64,000 nucleotides of DNA from Zygnema cylindricum. Taxonomy: Eukaryota; Streptophyta; Zygnematophyceae; Zygnematales; Zygnemataceae. Position numbers and translations under genes: made by a program. The notes beneath the pieces were generated by a model that saw nothing but the letters and a program-made list of their open reading frames with translations, made no database searches and had not been told where the DNA came from. Shown here in pieces: positions 34,611 through 46,755 of the stretch. Positions within the stretch are counted from its first letter, which is position 1; each line of letters starts with the position of its first letter. The stretch spans positions 10,001-74,000 of the forward strand of contig JBBHKE010003173.1 of NCBI GenBank assembly GCA_037447655.1, written 5' to 3'.

Positions 34611-35065
34611 GGCTGCAGCCCCATGTGGCTAAGTTCGGGTTTTTTTTTCTGTCGTTTTCCTTTATAACTTAGCGCCGTACTGCCTAAGTTGCGACCGTAC
34701 GAAGAAATCGCAAATTTGTAATGTACAATTTGCGTCATTCTCGAACTAGGTTGTACGAAAATTTGTCGTCTTGCGTGTTTTCGACCCACCGTCACTCATC
34801 TTCAAAATTTTCATAATCAACATCGGCAATATGTTTTACGCTAAGTAAAACCATTTACACCAATAGGAAAACATACTCTCACGTGTGAAAAGTTTTCAAA
34901 AATATTTGACGAAAAAAAAAGGTACAGGGTTGTTGGTTTTTGTCCGCATGCACTTTGTACGGTTTTTTTTTGGAGGGGGTCTCGAAGCTTCAGTGCCCTT
35001 TGACAGAAAGGTGAAAAATCTGCCAAGGCGCCACTTCTACTCGCCCTCACCGCCACTGTCACCTT
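34611..35065. mobile_element. Half of a Harbinger-like MITE, GGCTGCAGCCCCATGTG end
   Basis: It starts immediately after the TTA at 34608-34610, with a variant end. It then follows the family (TTCTGTCGTTTTCC, TAACTTAGCGCCGTACTGC, GCGTCATTCTCGAACTAGG). The other end cannot be recognised, so it is truncated near 35065. Confidence 0.6.
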
Positions 35066-37035
35066 TTGTTCCATCCACCCCTTCAAACGACACCATTTCG
35101 CATTCTGCTACAAGTTAGCTTTAAGGGCAAGGGGAGGGAGTGGGAGAAAATATTAAAAGCGACGTTTTTAACTACCGCGGAAGGTTCAAAAAATCATTCT
35201 TCACATTAAAAATTAGTCTTCGCGGGAAAATCATTGATACAACACTTTCCCCTAATTAACGTTTTATTGTGAGACTCGTAATATAGCCTTAACATTGTTT
35301 ATATATTTTAATGGAAAGTAAAACATTCTTCTTCTTTCTTCCTTAAAGAAAAAATAGCAAATCTTCGTTGCTTGCTCTTTTTTAGCTAAGGAAAAAGCTG
35401 AGGCCGAGAAGTTCTTACGCTTTGTCTGAAAGAGTTAGGATATTTTTCTTTGTTGAAAACTTTTTATATTAACTTCTTTTTTTAGTTTTGAATCTGAAAT
35501 GAAACTGCAATGTAAATCAGAAATGGAGGCTCAGTTTATGCCTATTGTGTTAGCTTCTGCGCGATGTGATTTATTTACAGAATTCAAAGAGAGTTTAAAA
35601 GAGGTTTTAAAAGAGAGTTTAAAAAAAAAATTAGAAGATGTTTAGAAGAAAAATAGAAAAGAATATAAGAGATTTTTATTTTAATGTGTAGTTTCTGTTT
35701 GACCGAGGCATAGAATAAGCCGAAGCTAGGCTGATATCGATCTCTCTCACCCATACAGATCTTGGAAACCCTAAAAAACTAGGCTGCAGTGATACTCCAT
35801 CCTCCTTCCCTCACCCATACAAGATGAGTTTTTTTAACTCGAAAATGCTAGGTTATTACATTAATGTGATTCGGTGTGGTTTATTAAAACAAAGATAGTG
35901 AGGTATTGTTTAACTTAATATTCATTTTGTCTTCGTTTCGGATCTTTCTTTGTGTTGATAATTAAGTTAAGCATGTTTATTTCAAAGATTTTAACTTGAT
36001 ACACAATAACAATAAAATAGTAATAAAAACGATTGAAATTTGCTGTTGTTTGTGTCGTTGTGGACGATAACTTTTAGTTGTCTTTTCTCTTGTGTTGATA
36101 CTTTTCTTATGAAAACCGGTTCTTTTATTTTTCTTCTTTATTTTTCTTATTTTTTAAAGATCCCATTTCAAGTTCATGTTTCGAGGTTTTGTAATTTTCT
36201 TTTAAAATTTGTGATTGTTTATTGATTACTAAAAAATCCTTCTGTTTCTTTTTTCAGCTCGATTGTCTGCATATTTTCAATGTCATACCCTAAAAAATGA
36301 CTTTGCGCAAGTTGAAAAAATAATCTTAAACATCAGAGACATGAACTGTTTTTTGAAGCTCGCTCAACTTAAGTCCAACTTATCTACTATTATTAACCTA
36401 TTATTTGCCCCACCCATACATCCACTCTAAATACTCTGCACTTGTAATACAATGTTTTTTGCCATTTTTAAACATCCACATTAAATAATGTGCACTTGTC
36501 CTGTAACGGTTTTTTGCCCTTGTAATACTTGTACACTAAATGTTGTGCACACTCTCTGATGATGTTATCTGACCATCTCACAACTGCAATAAATTCTGTG
36601 ACCATTGACAATGTCATTTGCTTCTGACAGAATACTGTGTACTCTGTCCGACCATTTAATTTGCCCCTCTTGATTATCCACACTAAATACGATAATGTTT
36701 CTTGACACTCCATTATATCCACGCCAATGTGTTTTGCTCCTCTCATGCATCCACAGTAATTGCCGTGTATTCCTCATTTGCCCCTCTCACACATCCCACT
36801 AAATGTTGAGCACACTGTCTGACAATGGTATCTGCTTCTCTCCTACTTCCACATTAAATACTGTGTACGGCCGTCTTCATAATGGGACATAACAAAAACT
36901 GCAAATCACCCAATTTAATGTGGCTTTTCAATTAAAAGCAAACAAAAAAAAAAGCAGTTTCGAAATTATGGAAGAAGGGTTAACAAATACAAAAAAAAGA
37001 ACCAGTCACATTCTCAAAATTCTAAGAAAAGTGCA
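35066..37035. other. AT-rich spacer without a recognised gene
   Basis: Open frames (for example 36040-36225, 36468-36746) are short and unrecognised. Around 36400-36860 a loose repeat of CCACACTAAATA..TGTGCAC-like words occurs (36421, 36476, 36530, 36675, 36785, 36848), perhaps an old tandem array. Confidence 0.4.
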
Positions 37036-37039
37036 GGTG

Positions 37040-37165
37040 CAGAGTCAACAGAGAAAGACAGGGCGGAGGGGGGAGGAAGGAGGAGGAGGAGGGAGAGGAG
37101 GGAGATGGAGCGTAAGGGGGGAGCGAGGGAAGAGGCGGGGAGAGGAGGGGATGGAGAGGAAGCTG
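37040..37165. repeat. Purine-rich GGAGGA tract
   Basis: GGGGAGGAAGGAGGAGGAGG-type low-complexity DNA, similar in kind to the tracts near the ARM gene. No gene inferred. Confidence 0.8.
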
Positions 37166-37899
37166 TAATGTAGTCTGTATTCCCCAAATACATAATGTAG
37201 AGTAGATGCTATTTTCAGCTAAATACAACTAATTAGTAAATTGCAACTAGTTACTTCAGAGATTTTTACACTTATCATGTCCCCTCCCAATTTAGGGTTA
37301 GATATTAAACCGGAACTGACATAGAGATTAAGAGTGAGAGTTTGGCATTTTAAACAAAATCAGGTTTAAATCTATTAGCACAATTACTGGTCCGTTCTGC
37401 CTAGATTTGCAAGAGTTTATGAAAAAAAAAAATCTTGAAGAAGTTCCAGATGTCCAAATAAATGTGAGTTTGTGATCTTATTGGCAATTTTTGGAGTTTT
37501 GTGGCAGGTTTCAGACTAATATATTAAGTATAATCACACTGTAACCGAATATATGAAAAGGTGGAAATAAATAAAAAAAAAAAATAGTAACAGAGCATCC
37601 ACAGAGAACTGAAGATCCATATGTATGTATATATCATATGCACATATGCAGATATTCAGATTCATAGATGCGTGAATTTCGACAGTTGAACAAAAAAAAA
37701 AAAGACGCGCCCTTTACAATTGTGGTGATGGGGAGGGTCGCACAGTGCTCAGGTGACCGCACGTGCGAGAGCCAAGTGACGTTGGGAAGAATACAAAAAA
37801 CGCGCGAAGAAAAAACAAATTGCAAGGGCGTAAAGAATTATTTTTCCATTCATGGCGGCCGAACAGGAGAGGCAAACGCAATGGCATGCCCATGGCTGT

Positions 37900-38180
37900 A
37901 AAAACTCTACGTCTACGATGTCACAAGAAGACGCGAGACAAACCAAATCGTTTCAAAAATTACGATGCATTTGTGCGACGCTTCGAAAAGTTTCGAAAAA
38001 TACGGTGCGACAAAACAGATATGTACACGTTGACAGCCGTCACGGGCGTTGTCGACGTATACAATCGTCACAAACTTAAGTTCCCAATTTCGAGAGAATA
38101 CATAGAGACACTTGAAATCCGGGTCCGCCGGATCCGCGCTAAAATACAAAGTACGCTAAGTTACAAGTACATGGGGCCGC
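37900..38180. mobile_element. Fragment of a Harbinger-like MITE
   Basis: It carries CACGGGCGTTGTCGACGTAT, TACAATCGTCACAAACTTAA, AATCCGGGTCCGCCGGATC and the end TACAAGTACATGGGGCCGC, matching family landmarks in the orientation of the 39532-40270 copy. The left part is lost. Confidence 0.6.
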
Positions 38181-38808
38181 AGAATTATTCTGCTTTTGTA
38201 GAGACCAATGTGATCATGATATGCAGTAAAGACAAAAGTACCTAATTTCCGTACCATATACAATATTTTGTTCACCGACAATACCTGGCGATATGTCCAC
38301 ACATCTCGCACGAATGGGCGATCTTGTCGGCCGCATTTTTGTTTGGATTTTAGGGAGCAAAAGCTTACCGCCCATGGTGCTATACATCCGTACAGTGAAT
38401 TCGTACTGATTTGGACTTTAGAGCAGTTGCCAGTTAGGTCAAAAACTCAAAACGCAGCTGCTTAGGGTGGAAGGCGCACCGACATTTATCAAATGCGCTG
38501 AGCTGATGTACGATATTCAGCCATATCCATTTGTTTTCTTGCGGCCAATCGTACGGTCGACTCAATCGTACGCCTGTTTGTACGCTTGTAAACGAGGGTA
38601 GCACGAGCAAAGCTCTACGCCTAACCGACAAAACGGGGTGAAAGCTCTGTCACAAACCAACCAATCGAAGCAGCTGAGCGTGACTTAACATGACAAACAG
38701 AAGCCGACAAATCAAATTTTGTAGGGACCTGTCTCCATCAGGGTACTGTACTTTTTGGTCCAAAGGCAAGTCACAAGCAGAATGACACGATGGTGTTGAT
38801 ATTATTTT

Positions 38809-38985
38809 TGCCACTTAAAACATTTTTTTCCGTACATACTTGTCGGATTGTCGATCGGACGGTTGCGATTGAAAGGTCAGCTTCCGATTGGTGGTCTCAG
38901 GGTGAAAACCGGACAAGTGTGTACGAAAAAAAGTTGTTTTGAGTGGCGACAATTTTATTAACACTAATGGCGACTCATGGTGTAC
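38809..38985. mobile_element. MITE, ACACCGTGTATCGC family
   Basis: GCCACTTAAAACATTTTTTT and CCGTACATACTTGTCGGA on the left mirror ACCGGACAAGTGTGTACG and TTTTGAGTGGCGACAATTTT on the right, followed by CTAATGGCGACTCATGGTGT. Confidence 0.65.
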
Positions 38986-39531
38986 TTTTTGATTCTCGGC
39001 CAAAATAATCCGTGACCGGATTTTTTTTTTCAGCTCGAATAGCGAGAAGCACTGTCGTGCTGTATATCGTTCCGATATGATGACGTCATATTTTCATAAG
39101 CTATCCACACAACAGCCGAAATCCGTACAGCAGGGAGCGAATTTTAGGTACAAGATATTGCCAGCTTTTAGTATTTTCGATATTTGTACTTTATGAAAAG
39201 AAAACAAATTACGTCACAGCATGTTTTTTGTGGGTTTACATGTGAAAAAAATCTTAACTTTCGGAATTTTGACTTTACTCTCTCTCTTCAGCTTTTATGA
39301 GGACATTTCAGGGCGTTGAAGGGTTTCAAAGGAAAATTTAAGGAATTTTAGGGTTTATACTTTATAGGATACCCTAAGGTTTTTTATCGTACTGTATGGC
39401 TCTTGACCGATTTTAGCTTTCAAGCACAATGTTTTAGCGTTTCCATTATTTTTCAGAAGAATGTTTTTTTTCCAGCGTGTCTTCCAAACTTCATAAATAA
39501 AGTTATGAAACTTAGGTTTTAGGGTGCGGCT

Positions 39532-40270
39532 CTGTGTGCCAAAGTAATGGTTTTTTATGTCGTTTTCCAGTAAAACTTAGAGCCGTACCGCGTAAGTTTC
39601 AACCGTATAAAAAAATAGAAGAAAAGAGAAATACATTTTGCGTCATCATCAAATTTAAGATGTACTACATGTTGTCGTCTTGTGTTCTTTGACCCACAGC
39701 CACGCCAAAAAACGTCATCTTCAAACTTTTCTTTAAAAAACAGGGCCGATGTGTTTTAAAACAAAGTTTTTTTCAGAAACAAATAGGAACATGCATTTGC
39801 ACGTGTAAATTTGTTTACAACAATTTCAAACGAATTCAAGCTACGGCGAAAGGTGCATTATTCGTTATGTTTTGTCCGTTTGAGTCCATCAAAGTACATA
39901 ATTTGTTGTGTTTTGTCGCGTTTCTTTGGTACGGAATTTTCCATTCTAGGGGTCTGAAATTTCCAATGCCATTTGACGAAATCGTGAGAAACATCTAACG
40001 GTGCCCCAGCAAGTCGCACACGCCGCCTCTCTAACGCAGCCTCGCATTCTCGCGACGTTCTAAGGGCAACATTTTACAATTGGGTGCGTCATCATAGATT
40101 GTATACTGTTGAAGACAGCCGTCACGGGCATTGTCGACGTATACAATCATCACGCTCTTAAGTGACAACTTTGTTAGGTACACATAGGGACACCCGAAAT
40201 CCGGGTCCGCCGCATCTGTGCTAAAAAACAAATAAAATTCTCTAAGTTCGAAGTACATTGAGACGCACCC
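39532..40270. mobile_element. Harbinger-like MITE, GGGTGCG ends
   Basis: 739 bp, from GGGTGCGGCTCTGTGTGCC to TTGAGACGCACCC, with TTA on each side (39529-39531, 40271-40273). It aligns with the reverse complement of 33785-34531 along its length. Confidence 0.87.
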
Positions 40271-40273
40271 TTA

Positions 40274-40861
40274 GTCAATGTCAGGTTTTTGCGTACGAGC
40301 CGATTATCTCAAAATTTTACTTCCACGTTGGCGAATCACAAGTACAATTTTGGATCTTAAAAGTACGGTTTTCAATGCCCTTGTGATGTACGACTTTACA
40401 CGCTTTAAAACGGTTTTACATTGGTCACATAATTCATATTCAATCTTACGAAATTAGGGTTTTTTAGGCTTTTTAATTTCGCTAGTTTTATACTTTTTAA
40501 AAGTTTTTGCCAATGACCATATATATATTCCACGCTAGCAGGCATTTAAAAATAGAATCTAGAGATTGATGTTTTTCTATGATATTTTTATAATATGTTT
40601 TTATATAATACCATGCGTTTGTCATGGACATCGTATCGATTTTGACGATTCGTACTATCGACTGCCTTTTTCAATCGGCAATTCCGTGGTGAAAAGTATA
40701 ATTGAGGGCATTTATGGTCATCCGTACAGTCTTTAACCACCTCGGCGATGCGGTTTCTTAAATAGACAAAAAGTGAACCCGTGCAAGAAAAATTTCCAAG
40801 ATTCCATTCATATTGAATTGCGTCTCTGTTATGGTTACGAGTTGGCGCGTATGTACTTCAC

Positions 40862-40910
<49 letters not shown>

Positions 40911-41137
40911 TACAATAAATCACATAAAGCCTCTTCTCCATTAGGCCGTCCCAATAAACATGCAGAGACGTCTATTTATAGTGTTTTCTGGCACGACGTT
41001 CCATTATGTTGTGCCAGTAAACAACGATTCTCAATTATGATTGGCGCCACGTAGGTTAGTTTTCAGATTCTTAAAATCTAAAGATACTTTTCAAACTGAA
41101 ATTCTATACATAATATTTCTACGAGCCGAGGTAGTTA
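40274..41137. other. Spacer with a (TA)n microsatellite
   Basis: 40865-40907 is a perfect TA run of about 21 units. The rest shows no recognised element or gene. Confidence 0.6.
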
Positions 41138-41473
41138 ATGATTTGTACGAAATTTTTGCGGCAAGATTTTAATTTTGAAATTGAAAATCAAATTTTTGAA
41201 ACGGAATGTCAAAAAGGCGCAGTAAACTTTGAAGGTCAGCGGATGTCAAAAGGAACGTGCGAGGATATTTTGGTCGACCTGCATACATGGTCGCAGAAAG
41301 TACATGGGGAGTACGACGTGTTCGTTTATTATTGCCTGTTAATGGTGGATATTTTTTTTACTTTTCACGTGTACCAATGGTACGCGGCCCGTGTGAATAA
41401 ACTATCCTCGTCGAGGAGAGTCTCTTTTACGCTGGATGATTTGCACGATTGCTTCGCGAATCTAAAAATGTGA
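41138..41473 (+). CDS. Unrecognised 111-codon open frame beside the copia element
   Basis: The frame starts MICTKFLRQDFNFEIENQIF and ends in TGA at 41471-41473, 38 bp before the copia target duplication. It has one hydrophobic segment (YCLLMVDIFFTFHVY). No family is recognised, and neither splice sites nor promoter can be assigned. It could be chance or a remnant exon cut by the retrotransposon. Confidence 0.2.
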   Translation: MICTKFLRQDFNFEIENQIFETECQKGAVNFEGQRMSKGTCEDILVDLHTWSQKVHGEYDVFVYYCLLMVDIFFTFHVYQWYAARVNKLSSSRRVSFTLDDLHDCFANLKM

Positions 41474-41516
41474 AACATCAACGGTCGATACTTACGCCTA
41501 TAAAATTGGAGCCATC

Positions 41517-42556
41517 TGTTGTTCTACAACCACCGTTGCAGGCGGTGAACCAGCAGTAGTAGTGGAAGTAGACATGAAAAAACAGCAGAAACTATCAAAG
41601 TACCTACTCAACAGCCAACTTAGATCTGACACAAAATATAACTCAGAAAGCCAATATGCTTCAAATTTGCCACAGTGATACACAATACAGCAAACTGACA
41701 ATTCCCAAAATTGCAGCCAAAATGACCCAGTAAACCATAAGATATGATGTCTAGAAGTTTCCCAAAAAACTGCCCTTAGAAAATCATATTCCCAAAACTG
41801 GATACTACAAAATTGTCTAAGTTCTAAGTTATATACTCACATTGTGTATCTACTGATCTACACTAATTCGGGTAACCGTTACTACGGTTATTATCCTGAC
41901 TAACGACAAAGCATCAAACCTGTACGTTACTGTACTTTTAAAAACCTAATTACTATTTCTAAAACTTGATTAACGGAACACTATTTTTTATCACACTAAA
42001 CTACAAACTAATGTTATTCAGATATTTACAGAAATTGAACCGTACACAAAACGTTTTAACCGTACACAAAACGTTCCAAATGCTTAGTCAGCAGTGACCG
42101 CTAAAGTCCAACCCAATGTGGTCATGTAGTACGAAGCACCTGAGTGCTTCGTCACTTGTGGTCCCACGCGAATCACGCTTGTGGTCCCTCGTGAATCGCG
42201 CTTGTGGTCCCAGGTGAATCGCGTCCGCTGGAACGAATTCGATCGACGATGGTACTGTCGAGATGTACCATATGTTTCCGGAATACTCGGGGCAGATCCT
42301 GTTCGTCCGATCATGTGAATCGCATCGTCAACTTTTTGACGCGTATGGATGATTGTCGACGCTACTCCAAAAAACCTGCATACGTTATTTCGCCGACACG
42401 TGTCCCTGCAAAAGTACGATACAGTACGATACACTCTACTGTACCTCTTGCTACTGTAACACTAATTAAAGTAAGTCTTATAGCAGACTACTAGAAAAAA
42501 ATATCCTAAGTTTATTTTACCCCTATTGACTAAAATAAAGATTTATAATTACAACA
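41517..42556 (-). repeat. 3' LTR of the copia element
   Basis: 1,040 bp with TG...CA ends, nearly identical to 46697-47737. It contains the tandem CGTACACAAAACGTT pair (42041-42075) and repeated CTTGTGGTCCCACGCGAATC-like units (42175-42230). Confidence 0.96.
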
Positions 42557-42568
42557 CTCCCCTAAATC
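42557..42568 (-). promoter_or_regulatory. Polypurine tract of the copia element
   Basis: GATTTAGGGGAG on the element strand, directly against the 3' LTR start TGTTGTAATT. Confidence 0.85.
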
Positions 42569-42579
42569 TTTAGACTCAG

Positions 42580-45500
42580 TTACTCACTTAGTCCAATAGC
42601 ATCTCTGCAAAATTGTAACTTAGGAGCAGGAAGGGCTTTTGTTAACATGTCAGCCACCATCTTCTCATCTGGTAAATAACACAATTTAACGACTTTTGCA
42701 AGTACTTTTTCTCTAACAAAATGTAGTCTAACATCCATGTGTTTGCTCTTAAAGTGATGGCTGGGGTTAGAGGCAATAGCTATGGCAGCTTGGTTGTCAC
42801 ACCAGATAGCTTGAGGGCCAATTTGCATATACCCAAGTTCTTGTAAAATGGACTTGACCCATAGGAGCTCCTTGAGGGCGGAAGCTGCTGCCATATATTC
42901 TGACTCCATTGTGGATTGAGCTGTAACCTTTTGTAATTTGCTACTCCAGCAGCAAGTTCCGTCTCCAATCTTCAGAACGAAGCCGGTTGTAGATTTCCGG
43001 CTTGGCATGTCCCCATAGCTAGCATCGCTCCACGTCTGGATTTTCACCTCTCCTCCTCCGAGAACAAGCTTGAGATTTCGAGTACCTGCAAGATATCTCA
43101 ACACTCTTTTCGCTGCTTCCCAGTCTGCCCTTTTAGGATTCTGCAGACTTCTACTCAAGACTCCCACAGCTGCTGCAATGTCGGGTCTCGTACAATTCAT
43201 AAAATATATAAGACTTCCAACTACTTGTCTATATGGCTTTGAAGCCATAAACTCTTCCTCCCCTGTCTCTAAACTCTCACCGACAATTATGCCTGAATCT
43301 GTATCCATTCCTTCTAATTTCTGCCTGAATTCCATGGGAGTTACGGATCCTTTCACATCTTTCATTTCAAATCTTTCTAGCATATTACCTATTGCTTCTT
43401 TCTGAGTCAACATAATCAGCCTCTTGTTTCTGTCTCTTTCTACCTGTATTCCTAAAATGTATTTGGCCTCACCGAGGTCCTTCATCTCAAACCTAGACCT
43501 TAAAGCCGCTTTAATGCGGTTTATTTCATCCATTGACTTACTTATTAATAATAAGTCATCCACATATACAGCAATGTAAAGTATCCCATCCTCCCCTTGT
43601 AAGACATATACAGAATGATCTGAGCTAATTCTCTTAAATCCCAGCCCAGTCAAAAACCCATCATACTTCAAATTCCACTGACGCGGGGCTTGTTTTAGCC
43701 CATACAAAAATTTCATCAATTAACACACTAATTCTTCCTTTCCCTTTTCAACGTACATTTCAAGTTGTTTCATATAAATGGTTTCTTCTAACTCTCCATG
43801 CAAGAAAGCAGTTTTAACATCCATCTGTTGTATTTCCATATTCTCTATAGCAGCTAGACTTAGCAAAATTCTAACAGTGGGAAATCTGACAACAGGAGAG
43901 AAGGTTTCCTCAAAGTCAATACCTTCTCTTTGATTATACCCCTTGGCCACTAGTCTCGCCTTATATCTTTCGATTGTGTTGTCCGGGTTCAGCTTCACCT
44001 TCAATACCCATTTGCTGCCGATGGCTTTTCTGCCCGGAGGAAGATCCACCAGCTCCCATGTCTGTGCCTCCATAATATACTTCATTTCATCGTTTGCCGC
44101 CTCGATCCACTGATTTCTCTCAGGTGATGAGAAGGCCTCCTGGATCGTTAGAGGCTCCTCTGTAGCTGCAGAAAAAGCAAAGTGAGAGCTTGATTGCAGA
44201 CGGCTGCTAGATCTCTTTCCCCCCGGAAATTCTGAGGCTGAGATCGTCGGCAACCTCTGATTTTTCTGTTTTGGTTGAACCGTAACTTGATCCTGTACAA
44301 AGTCTGTAGTAGTTCCTTCCACTCGAGGGTTATCTTGTTGCGATGCATCCTGTAAAGGCACCAGAGGAACTGGAGAAAGAGGTGTCGCACTTGCCGGTGG
44401 AAAGTAGACTCGCTGAGTATGGTGAAAAATGACATATTCTTGCTTTTCCTTCGCCGGTTGATCTGGCACTTTAAAATGGTCAACCGAATCCTGTTCATCT
44501 TTAATCTAGATATTCCTAGAAATAATTACTTTCTGTTTCTCAAATACAAAAACCCTATATCCTTTTGCGTTATCATCATACCCCATAAAAATTCTTGGTA
44601 AGCCCTTAGGCTCCATTTTCCATCTATCCTGTGAAGTATCTAGAATAAAACACTTGCTGCCAAAGATTTTAAAGTGGCTAACATCAGGTTTCTTTCCTGT
44701 CCAAAGCTCATAAGGTGTGGTGCTAACAGATCTAGAAGCAATTCTATTCTTAATATAAACAGCACAGTTTAGTGCTTCAGCCCATAATTTCAAATCTAGC
44801 CCTTTATCTGCAAGCATGGACCGAGCACTCTCTGTCACTGTTCTATTTAATATTTCAGAAACACCATTTTGTTCTGGTGTGTAAGGACCAGTAAGATTGT
44901 GACTAATACCTTCTTGAATGAGGAATTCTTCGAATTCCTTTGATGTGTATTCTCCCCCATTGTCCGATCTCAACGCCAAGATTGGAACTCCATGAAGCTT
45001 TTCCGCCCACGCTTTGTAATGTTTGAAGTGAGTGAACACTTCACTCTTATGTTGCATGAAGTAGACTTTAGTGTACCTCGAGTAGTCATCTGTGAATGTA
45101 ACCATATAGTGGACGCCTCCAGCTGAAGCCACTTGTGAGGGACCGAGAACATCAGAGTGTATTAGTTGTAGAACTTTCTCCAATCTGTTGTCCGTTTCCT
45201 GTGGAAGTGGCAATTTGTGAATCTTGCCAAGTGAGCAACCATCACATGATTTTATAGGATGTGAACTAAGAGAAACTCCCTCGACTTTTCCCAAATTCAC
45301 CATTTTCTTAAGACTATCATAGTTCATATGTCCTAATCTTTTATGCCACAACTCATTTTCAGATTGTACACTGGAGTAGAGAACATCATTTTCTTTATAT
45401 TCCGCCATGTCCATCCGGTACATTTTGCTAGCATCTCTAGTCCCTGTTACTGCTACTTTCCCTTTCTTGCTGACAACCTGTCTTCCTCCTTTCAGAACAA

Positions 45501-46755
45501 CCTCAAAGCCTTTGCTCTCCACTAATGATGTAGAAAATATATTTTTCTTAAAGTCTGGTACATACAAAACATTGTGAAGGGTTCTCTCTACCGACTTCCC
45601 CCCCACATCTACCATCAAAGATACATCACCCTGAGCTGAGGTTTGAACACTCATGCCACAAGCATAGTAGATACTCCTTGGAGATGTTTGCTGCAGATTC
45701 GTAAAAGCCGCCTTGTTCCAACACATATGGGCAGACGCTCCCGTGTCCATGATCCATCCTGCATCTTTTGGACCCTCCATGGCAGCAGCCATAGCAAATA
45801 ACTCCCCCTCCTCTTGCTCATTGAAGCTTAGTGACTCATCTGCATCAGTTGCAGAAGCTGAAAAGAGAGCATTTCCACGCGAAGGATTTCCAGAAAAACC
45901 TCTGTGATACTGGCTCTGTTGCCAACCTGGCCTGTATAAACCTGTCTCATTAGCCTTATTCAATTTAGGACAGTACCTGTATCCGTGACCCTTCTCAGAA
46001 CAATAGAAACAAGTAGTAGTAGATGGCCTATTCTGCCTTTGATTAAACTGATTCTGATTCTGGTTAAACTGATTCCTATTTTGATTTAACTGAATTCTTT
46101 TGTCAAAGTCTGTTGCAAATGCTTCAACTTTTCGTTCTCCCTCAAGGAGTTTAGTATTTGTTTCTTCCTCCAATATAAGATTATATGCTAACTGAAATGA
46201 CCAGCTAGCTTTATCATGACTCTTTAATTGATTAGACACACCGTTCATGCTGCTAGGGAGACCTCTAATAAGCAAAGTTGTCTGTTGAAACTCAGGAAAT
46301 GACCCCCCAGCAGAAGAGTGAGCATCAATGAGCGCACGAAAATTGTCACAATACTCTACCATAGATCCCCCCGTGTATTTGTATCCCCAAATAATCCCAG
46401 CCACCAAAAGCTCCTTTTGAACATTCGCTTTCTCAAAAGCGGATTTCAGAGACGTCCAAATCTCCCTCGCCTTCTTCATTTTCAGTCGAGACATGACCAA
46501 ATTTTCTGAAATACAAAGGATTAGATTGTTCCTTGCCATTGAATTCTTCTTCGCCCAAGTTGGATCTGTTTCATCAAGGGAGCCATCCAAGACCCCCAAT
46601 AAATCAGCAATTTCAAACGACGATTCAACCATCGCCGCCCAGTAAGCATACTTTTGGCCATTGAAGATAGGAATCCTTGATGAAAGGCCCATAACCTGTT
46701 GTTCTACAACCACCGTTGCAGGCGGTGAACGAGCAGTAGTAGTGGAAGTAGACAT
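42580..46755 (-). pseudogene. Copia Gag-Pol polyprotein with two in-frame stops
   Basis: One frame of about 1,390 codons. The likely start is MSTSTTT at 46755, inside the 5' LTR; the frame is open further upstream to 46881. Domains in order: Gag (IPIFNGQKYAYW), CCHC knuckle CFYCSEKGHGYRYC, protease WIMDTGASAH, integrase with HKRLGHMNY, CDGC, TDDYSR, LRSDNGGEY and QNGVSEILN, reverse transcriptase with DVKTAFLHGE and YVDDLLL, and RNase H with TWSDASYG, ESEYMA and CDNQAAI. TAG at 44506-44508 lies between integrase and RT. TAA at 43720-43722 sits where related elements have Lys before the YGLKQAPRQW motif. No frameshifts were seen. Apart from the stops, all catalytic motifs are present. Confidence 0.93.
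46686..46696 (-). promoter_or_regulatory. Primer binding site of the copia element, initiator tRNA anticodon-loop type
   Basis: The 5' LTR is followed directly by GGTTATGGGCC on the element strand, an 11-base complement of the anticodon loop of plant initiator tRNA-Met (GGCCCAUAACC). There is no TGGTATCAGAGC-type site. The bases are also codons of Gag (QVMG). Confidence 0.68.
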
